DNA of 10,655 bases, from contig DASQNQ010000274.1 of NCBI GenBank assembly GCA_035644895.1, positions 1 through 10,655 on the forward strand, in the 5' to 3' direction. Under the pieces are notes generated by a model. The model was not told where the DNA came from and made no database searches. It saw only the letters and a program-made list of their open reading frames with translations. The first letter of the stretch is position 1, and each line of letters starts with the position of its first letter. Below, piece after piece: positions 6,874 to 10,655 of this stretch. This stretch comes from Falsiroseomonas sp035644895 (GTDB taxonomy: Bacteria > Pseudomonadota > Alphaproteobacteria > Acetobacterales > Acetobacteraceae). The position numbers and the translations under genes are program-made.

Positions 6874-7746
6874 GTGATCCGCCGGCGCGGCCTGCTGCCG
6901 CTTCTTGCGCTGGCCGGCTGCGCGGCGCCGCTGCCGGAGCTTACCGCCCCTTCGGCCGAGGCGGAGGCTCTGCTGCGGGCCTCGGCGGAGGCGCACGGGC
7001 TGGCGGCCTTCCGCGCGGTCCGGGACCTCAGCGTCTCCTATGCGGGTGAATGGCCGCCGGTCATCGGCCGGCTGCAGCCCGTGCTGGTGGACCAGGGCTT
7101 CCGCATACGGTCCGAGGAGCGGCTGCTGCCGCGGGAGGGCGTGGTCGCGCAGGCGCATGAGGGGCCGGAGGGACGCAAGCAGGTCGTGCGGCGCCCCGGC
7201 GAGGTCCGCGTCTGGTACAACGGCCAGGAAACGCCCGATGCCGAGCGCCGCGCCGCCGCCGCGCTGGTGGCCGATGGCTACGCGCTGTTCCTGCTCGGCC
7301 CGCTGCTGCTGGCGGATGGCCGTCGCGCCCTGGCGGCGGAACTGGCTGGCGCGGAGCGGATCACGGTGGGCGGGCGGGCCTTCGACTGCGACGTGCTGCG
7401 CCTCAGCGCCGCGCCCGGCCTCGGCTTCGCGGCCGCGGACCGGTTCGCGCTGTTCATCGACCGGGAGAGGCGGCTGATGCGCAGGGTGCGCTTCACGCTG
7501 GAGGGCCTCGCCTCGACGCGCGGCGCGGTGGCGGAGGTGGACGCGCTGACCCATGCGACGCTGCATGGCGTGACCTGGCCCACGCGCTTCCATGAGCGCC
7601 TGCTACGCCCCTTCCCGCTGCGCGTGCATGACTGGTGGGTGACCGGGCTGGACGTGAACCGGGGCCTGACGATGGCCGACCTGGACGGGCCGGCCTTCTC
7701 CGTGCGGGCCGCCACGCCGGCGGCGGGTCTGGCCCCGGCCGGCTGA
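6874..7746 (+). CDS. Predicted lipoprotein of unknown function
   Basis: 290 residues from the GTG at 6874, 7 bases after the dedA stop. This start puts a short basic stretch (MIRRR) and a hydrophobic core (GLLPLLALAG) in front of Cys16 in a good lipobox (L-A-G-C), so the mature protein should be lipid-anchored. An earlier in-frame ATG at 6823 would bury the signal inside a longer N-terminus and overlap dedA. After the signal comes a helical segment (EAEALLRASAEAHGLAAFRA), then alternating short hydrophobic and charged stretches that look beta-rich (LSVSYAGEW, GFRIRSEERLL, VRVWYNGQE, RFALFIDRERRLMRRVRFTL, TWPTRFHERLLRP). That overall pattern, helix then antiparallel strands with 'VWYNG' and 'FIDRERRLMRRV', recalls LolA/LolB-like folds, but I do not recognise a named family. 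Third gene of the envelope operon; it may bind a lipid or glycan (inference). Confidence 0.82.
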   Translation: MIRRRGLLPLLALAGCAAPLPELTAPSAEAEALLRASAEAHGLAAFRAVRDLSVSYAGEWPPVIGRLQPVLVDQGFRIRSEERLLPREGVVAQAHEGPEGRKQVVRRPGEVRVWYNGQETPDAERRAAAALVADGYALFLLGPLLLADGRRALAAELAGAERITVGGRAFDCDVLRLSAAPGLGFAAADRFALFIDRERRLMRRVRFTLEGLASTRGAVAEVDALTHATLHGVTWPTRFHERLLRPFPLRVHDWWVTGLDVNRGLTMADLDGPAFSVRAATPAAGLAPAG

Positions 7747-7758
7747 CCGGACCCGGGC

Positions 7759-7773
7759 GCCGTCAGCGACGGC
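7759..7773. terminator. Hairpin between convergent genes
   Basis: GCCGTC (7759-7764) pairs perfectly with GACGGC (7768-7773) around an AGC loop. It sits in the gap after the lipoprotein stop and overlaps the stop codon of the opposing small membrane protein gene. No T-run follows on either side, so a termination role is a guess from position. Confidence 0.3.
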
Positions 7774-8071
7774 TGCGCGCGCCCACCCGCACGGGCACGC
7801 CGCCGCGCGGGCCGGGACGCTCATCCTCATGCGCGAGCAGCATCGTCGCCATGGCGATCTGCGCGGCGCCGAAGGTCAGGCCCGTGAAGAACCAGAGCGC
7901 CACGGCGGGCCAGGCGGAACCGGCAGCCCGCAGCAGCAGATGCGCTGCCTCGTCATGGTGGTGGACCAGCCCTGCCACGAACAGCGCGGAAAGGGCAAAG
8001 CCGGCCAGCCCATTGGCGATCAGGAAGCGCACGAGGCGCGGGAGGCTGTGCCATGCGGACAGAGGGCGCAT
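7763..8071 (-). CDS. Small two-helix membrane protein, conserved hypothetical
   Basis: 102 residues from the ATG at 8071, chosen because AGGGGA lies 8 bases upstream; the ATG at 8092 and a TTG at 8119 are in frame but lack such a site. Layout: a short basic N-terminus (PRLVRF), helix 1 at about 15-36 (FLIANGLAGFALSALFVAGL), a histidine-bearing loop HHHDEAAH (37-44), helix 2 at about 52-80 (AVALWFFTGLTFGAAQIAMA), and a basic/proline tail (RPGPRGGVPVRVGARSRR). The 'RFL..N.L.GF...ALFVA' and 'WFFTGLTFGAAQ' pattern resembles small alphaproteobacterial hypothetical membrane proteins that I recall, but no function is known to me. It lies 61 bases downstream of htpX on the same strand, so the two may share a transcript. 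A metal- or protein-contact role for the His loop is speculation. Confidence 0.75.
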   Translation of the reverse strand: MRPLSAWHSLPRLVRFLIANGLAGFALSALFVAGLVHHHDEAAHLLLRAAGSAWPAVALWFFTGLTFGAAQIAMATMLLAHEDERPGPRGGVPVRVGARSRR

Positions 8072-8079
8072 CCGGTCGT

Positions 8080-8085
8080 TCCCCT
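8080..8085 (-). promoter_or_regulatory. Shine-Dalgarno deciding the small membrane protein start
   Basis: AGGGGA on the minus strand, 8 bases before the ATG at 8071. It selects this start among three in-frame candidates. Confidence 0.55.
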
Positions 8086-8132
8086 GGGGCATCGGCCCGA
8101 AATGGCGGTGCCCAGGCAAAGCGCAACGGGCA

Positions 8133-9053
8133 TCACCCCCAAGGGTTGCGCCGCCCGGGTGACCAGGGCCCGGGCCGTTGCGGCGGGGCGGCCCGTCCGG
8201 CGGGGGCAGGCGGCGCCAGCGCCATCAGCGCCGCCACGCGGCTCTCCGTCGCCGGATGCGTCGAGAACAGCCCGTCCATCCGCAGCCCGGACAGCGGGTT
8301 CACGATGAACATGTGCGCGGTCGCCGGGTTGGCCTCCGCCGCCTGGTTGATGCGCCCCTGCCTGTAGCCCTCGAGCCGCAGCAGCGCGCTGGCGAGCGGG
8401 CGTGGGTCGCCGCAGATCTCGGCCCCCAGCCGGTCCGCCTCGTACTCGCGGGACCGGCTGATCGCCATCTGCACGATCATCGCAGCAACCGGCGCGAGCA
8501 CCAGCATCAGGATCATGCCGATGGGCCCGAACGGGTTGGCACGCGCGTCCTGCCCGCGGCCGAACAGGAAGCCGAACTGCGCCAGCATGCCGATGGCGCC
8601 CGCGAGCGTCGCCGTCATCGTCATGATCAGCGTGTCGCGGTTGCGGATGTGTGCCAACTCATGCGCCACGACGCCCGCCACCTCCTCCTCGCTCATCAGG
8701 TCGAGCAGGCCGGTGTTGACGGCGACCGCCGCGCGCTCCGGGCTGCGGCCGGTGGCGAAGGCATTCGGCTGGTCCTCATGGATCACGTAGAGCGCGGGCA
8801 TGGGCAGGCCGGCGCGCGACGCCAGCCGCTCCACCATCGCATACAGGCGCGGCGCGGCTTCCGGCCCGATGGGCTGCGCGCCGTGCATGCGCAGCACCAC
8901 CTGGTCGCTGTTCCACCAGGCGAACAGGTTGGTGGCGCAGGCGAGGAGGAAGGCGATGACCATGCCCTGCTGGCCGCCGACCACCCAGCCGACTCCGACG
9001 AACAGCGCCGTCATGCCGGCCAGCAGCATCGCGGTGCGCACGTATCCGTTCAT
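8133..9053 (-). CDS. htpX: Protease HtpX (M48 family zinc metalloprotease)
   Basis: 306 residues from the ATG at 9053, with GGAGGGG 8 bases upstream. Two N-terminal membrane helices (about 6-25 and 28-47) precede the protease region. The zinc site is HELAH (H131, E132, H135) inside VAGVVAHELAHIRNRDT, with the third ligand E203 in SREYEADRLGA. Two further hydrophobic segments lie between them (about 145-165 and 178-198). Also typical are NAFATGRSPERAAVAVNTGLL (98-117), LSGLRMDGLFSTHPATESRV (254-273) and the conserved helix ALLRLEGYRQ. HtpX is an inner-membrane, cytosol-facing endoprotease that cleaves misfolded membrane proteins alongside FtsH. All catalytic residues are present and length is close to the usual ~290. 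The last ~25 residues are Pro/Arg-rich and variable. It is divergent from the DUF1674 gene and followed by a small membrane protein gene. Confidence 0.96.
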   Translation of the reverse strand: MNGYVRTAMLLAGMTALFVGVGWVVGGQQGMVIAFLLACATNLFAWWNSDQVVLRMHGAQPIGPEAAPRLYAMVERLASRAGLPMPALYVIHEDQPNAFATGRSPERAAVAVNTGLLDLMSEEEVAGVVAHELAHIRNRDTLIMTMTATLAGAIGMLAQFGFLFGRGQDARANPFGPIGMILMLVLAPVAAMIVQMAISRSREYEADRLGAEICGDPRPLASALLRLEGYRQGRINQAAEANPATAHMFIVNPLSGLRMDGLFSTHPATESRVAALMALAPPAPAGRAAPPQRPGPWSPGRRNPWG

Positions 9054-9061
9054 GCGAATGG

Positions 9062-9068
9062 CCCCTCC
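9062..9068 (-). promoter_or_regulatory. Strong Shine-Dalgarno of htpX
   Basis: GGAGGGG on the minus strand, 8 bases before the htpX ATG. It is the best ribosome binding site in the window and suggests htpX is well translated. Confidence 0.7.
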
Positions 9069-9120
9069 GCGCGTCGCCGGCGGCGTTCCGCCACGCGGCC
9101 CGCATCCCTACATGTGGGAC

Positions 9121-9402
9121 ATGACCGAGAGAAACCAGCCCGCCCGAGAGGCGCAGCTTCCCATCCCCCCCGGCCAGCCCCCCGGCCCGCCGCCCGGCAT
9201 CCCGGTGCCGGACCCCGACCAGGGCCCGAGCCAGCCGCCACCGGACGGCGACATCCCCATGCCCGGCGAGCACGCCCCCCCGCCGGTCGGCGACCCGCCG
9301 TCCGACCCGCCCATGCGTCTGAAGGAGGTCGGCGGCCCCGCCGGACCCGAGCCCACGCGCTACGGCGACTGGGAGCGGAAGGGCCGCGTCAGCGACTTCT
9401 GA
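9121..9402 (+). CDS. DUF1674 protein (SDHAF4-like) with proline-rich N-terminus
   Basis: 93 residues from the ATG at 9121; an in-frame ATG at 9112 would add only three residues (M-W-D). The first ~63 residues are extremely Pro/Gly-rich (runs such as PPGQPPGPPPGIPVPDPDQG) and probably unstructured. The last ~25 residues hold the family signature: LKEVGGPAGPEPTRYGDWER then KGRVSDF at the very C-terminus. In DUF1674/SDHAF4 proteins this C-terminal motif is the conserved part. The eukaryotic member binds flavinated SdhA and helps assemble succinate dehydrogenase. A similar role in the bacterial cytoplasm is inferred from homology. The gene is divergent from htpX. No classic Shine-Dalgarno is seen, only GTGGGA close to the start, so a short or absent leader is possible. 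Confidence 0.85.
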   Translation: MTERNQPAREAQLPIPPGQPPGPPPGIPVPDPDQGPSQPPPDGDIPMPGEHAPPPVGDPPSDPPMRLKEVGGPAGPEPTRYGDWERKGRVSDF

Positions 9403-9437
9403 TCCCGGTCCGGGGATCCTGGGCCCCCGTTCCGGGG
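9401..9437. terminator. Two adjacent GC hairpins between convergent genes
   Basis: GATCCC (9401-9406) pairs with GGGATC (9413-9418), starting inside the DUF1674 stop codon. A second stem, CCCCG (9425-9429) with CGGGG (9433-9437), follows around a TTC loop. They fill most of the 42-base gap between this gene and the end of the kinase gene on the other strand. No T-run; terminator role inferred from position. Confidence 0.4.
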
Positions 9438-9444
9438 CACGGCG

Positions 9445-10569
9445 TCAGTCCCCGGCCGCCGCGGGCAGGCAGATGTGGCAGGCCAGGCCCTCGGGGCGGA
9501 ACTCGAGCTTCACGGTGCCCTGCACCTTCTGCGCCAGCCCCCGTTCGAGCAGGCGCGAGCCAAAGCCCTGGCGGGTGGGCGGGACGACCGGCGGGCCGCC
9601 GTGCTCGCGCCAGTCGATCTCCACCAGCCGGGTGCCCTTGATCGTGCGCCGCAGCGTCCACGAGACCTCGACCCGGCCTCCGGCCGCGGACAGCGCGCCG
9701 TACTTGGCCGCGTTGGTGGCCAGCTCGTGGAAGGCGAGGTGGATCGTCTCCACGGCATCGGCCGAGAGCCGCACCGGCGGTCCCTCCGCCGTCACGCGGC
9801 CCGACTCGGCGTAGGCGGCCAGGGCGCGCTGCACGACATCGGCCAGCGGCGCGCTCTCCCACCCGCCGCAGGTCAGCAGATCGTGCGAGTCTGCCAGCGC
9901 CATCAGCCGCCGGACGAGCGTTTCCTGCGCGGAGCCTGGCACGCCGGCATGGCGCAGGGTCTGCGCCGCGACCGCCTGCACCGTGGCCAGCACGTTCTTC
10001 ATCCGGTGGCCCATCTCGGTCAGCTGCAGCGCGCGGCGCTCCTCCTCGGCCCGGATCGCGGTGTTGTCCCGCATGATGTTCACGAAGCCGACGGGCTGGC
10101 CGTTGCCGTCCAGCAGCGGCATCATCATGCCGCTGGCCCAGAAGCGGCTCCCGTCACGCCGCAGATGCCAGCGCTCGTTGGTCGCGCGCCCCTTCTCGAT
10201 GGCGCGGCACATCTCCGCCACGAAAACGCCGCTGGCACGATCCTCGGCGGGGAAGAAGAGCGCACCGGTGCGGCCGAGGATCTCGGCGTCGCGGTAGCCC
10301 AGGATGGCGCGCGCGCCTTCGTTCCAGCCGGTGACCCGCCCTTCGAGGTCGAGCGTGACGATCGCGTAGTCCACGGCGCTGTCGAGCAGATGGCGCGCCC
10401 GCTCGGCCTCCGTGCGGAGTGCCGCGTTGTCGGCCTCGACCTCCTCGATGCGCCGCCGTGCTGCGGCCAGCGCGGAAGCCACCTGGTCGTCGGGCGCCTG
10501 GTTTGCGGAGGTCGCGCGTGGCGGCGGCGCACCCGGCCCCTCCTGCCCCACCCCCCCTGGAGCTTTCAT
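9445..10569 (-). CDS. PAS-domain sensor histidine kinase of the HWE family
   Basis: 374 residues from the ATG at 10569 (a TTG directly before it is in frame). There is no signal peptide or membrane helix, so it should be cytosolic. A Pro/Gly-rich start leads to a likely coiled coil (about 30-60), then a PAS domain (about 58-172; AIVTLDLEGRVTGWNEGARA, LGYRDAEILGR, ERWHLRRDGSRFWASG, GFVNIMRDNT). It lacks the LOV cysteine motif, so it is not a LOV blue-light sensor. The phosphoacceptor box is MGHRMKNVLATVQAVAAQTL with H188. The ATPase part has the HWE hallmarks: His in the N-box (H281 in FHELATNAAKYGALS, N286) and the W-R-E triplet (320-322), plus GFGSRLLERG (335-344). HWE kinases are mostly alphaproteobacterial and often act on stand-alone receivers or the PhyR/EcfG general stress pathway. 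No partner gene adjoins it here, so signal and target are unknown. Confidence 0.92.
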   Translation of the reverse strand: MKAPGGVGQEGPGAPPPRATSANQAPDDQVASALAAARRRIEEVEADNAALRTEAERARHLLDSAVDYAIVTLDLEGRVTGWNEGARAILGYRDAEILGRTGALFFPAEDRASGVFVAEMCRAIEKGRATNERWHLRRDGSRFWASGMMMPLLDGNGQPVGFVNIMRDNTAIRAEEERRALQLTEMGHRMKNVLATVQAVAAQTLRHAGVPGSAQETLVRRLMALADSHDLLTCGGWESAPLADVVQRALAAYAESGRVTAEGPPVRLSADAVETIHLAFHELATNAAKYGALSAAGGRVEVSWTLRRTIKGTRLVEIDWREHGGPPVVPPTRQGFGSRLLERGLAQKVQGTVKLEFRPEGLACHICLPAAAGD

Positions 10570-10655
10570 CAAGCTTCACGCCCTCTCGCCCCATCCTGGG
10601 GGGGTCTACCCCTTGGCGGCTGCGGTGCGCTGTCGGATTCCGTACACAACGGCAG
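10570..10655 (-). other. Leader of the kinase gene (noncoding, runs off the window)
   Basis: No coding signal is seen here. On the minus strand GAGGG and GAAG lie shortly before the kinase start as weak ribosome binding candidates. Two mutually exclusive small stems can form: CCCCA (10589-10593) with TGGGG (10597-10601), or GGGG (10601-10604) with CCCC (10609-10612). I found no convincing sigma-70 or EcfG-type promoter; a GGAAT word occurs but no CGTT at the right distance. Confidence 0.4.

Noticed and set aside
8178..9641. A 487-codon plus-strand frame
   Set aside because: It covers htpX antisense and the DUF1674 gene in another frame; the composition is shadow-like.
9445..10569. LOV photoreceptor reading of the PAS domain
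   Set aside because: The flavin-binding cysteine motif of LOV domains is absent from the PAS region.
10600..10655. Possible EcfG-type promoter (GGAAT word) ahead of the kinase
   Set aside because: No CGTT-like -10 occurs 16-17 bases downstream and the -35 word is imperfect.

Overview
The window is very GC-rich, tightly packed chromosomal DNA. It most likely comes from an alphaproteobacterium, and my best guess is Rhodospirillales/Acetobacteraceae. Three things point there: an HWE-type sensor kinase, an htpX/DUF1674/rsmB neighbourhood, and a DUF1674 protein with the alphaproteobacterial C-terminal signature. The taxonomic call is an inference; there is no rRNA or tRNA here. I see no mobile element, CRISPR array, phage gene or transferred island.

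Layout. Left edge (1-352, +): the 3' end of a small membrane protein gene, followed by a strong GC-rich hairpin. 457-844 (-): a decayed YCII/DGPF-type gene with a frameshift and an amber codon. 927-4535 (-): three genes read leftwards, namely rsmB (16S rRNA m5C967 methyltransferase), a stand-alone receiver-domain response regulator, and a YbaL-type cation/proton antiporter with a C-terminal RCK (TrkA-N) domain. 4585-7746 (+), divergent from rsmB: a compact three-gene unit made of an ArnT-like GT-C glycosyltransferase, a DedA-family protein (ATGA overlap) and a lipoprotein. 7763-9053 (-): htpX and, downstream of it, a small two-helix membrane protein. 9121-9402 (+), divergent from htpX: a proline-rich DUF1674/SDHAF4-like protein. 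9445-10569 (-): a PAS-HWE histidine kinase. The last 83 bases are its leader.

How the genes may work together. The ArnT-like/DedA/lipoprotein unit reads as an envelope module: a polyprenyl-phosphate-sugar-dependent transferase beside a member of the family that flips undecaprenyl phosphate. htpX (membrane protein quality control), DUF1674 (succinate dehydrogenase assembly) and rsmB often lie close together in alphaproteobacteria as I recall; here rsmB is separated from the other two by the envelope unit. The receiver protein and the HWE kinase are both orphans and nothing in the sequence links them.

I did not find a clearly novel system. The best-supported unusual items are the YCII pseudogene, the glycosyltransferase-DedA-lipoprotein operon, and the small histidine-containing membrane protein behind htpX.
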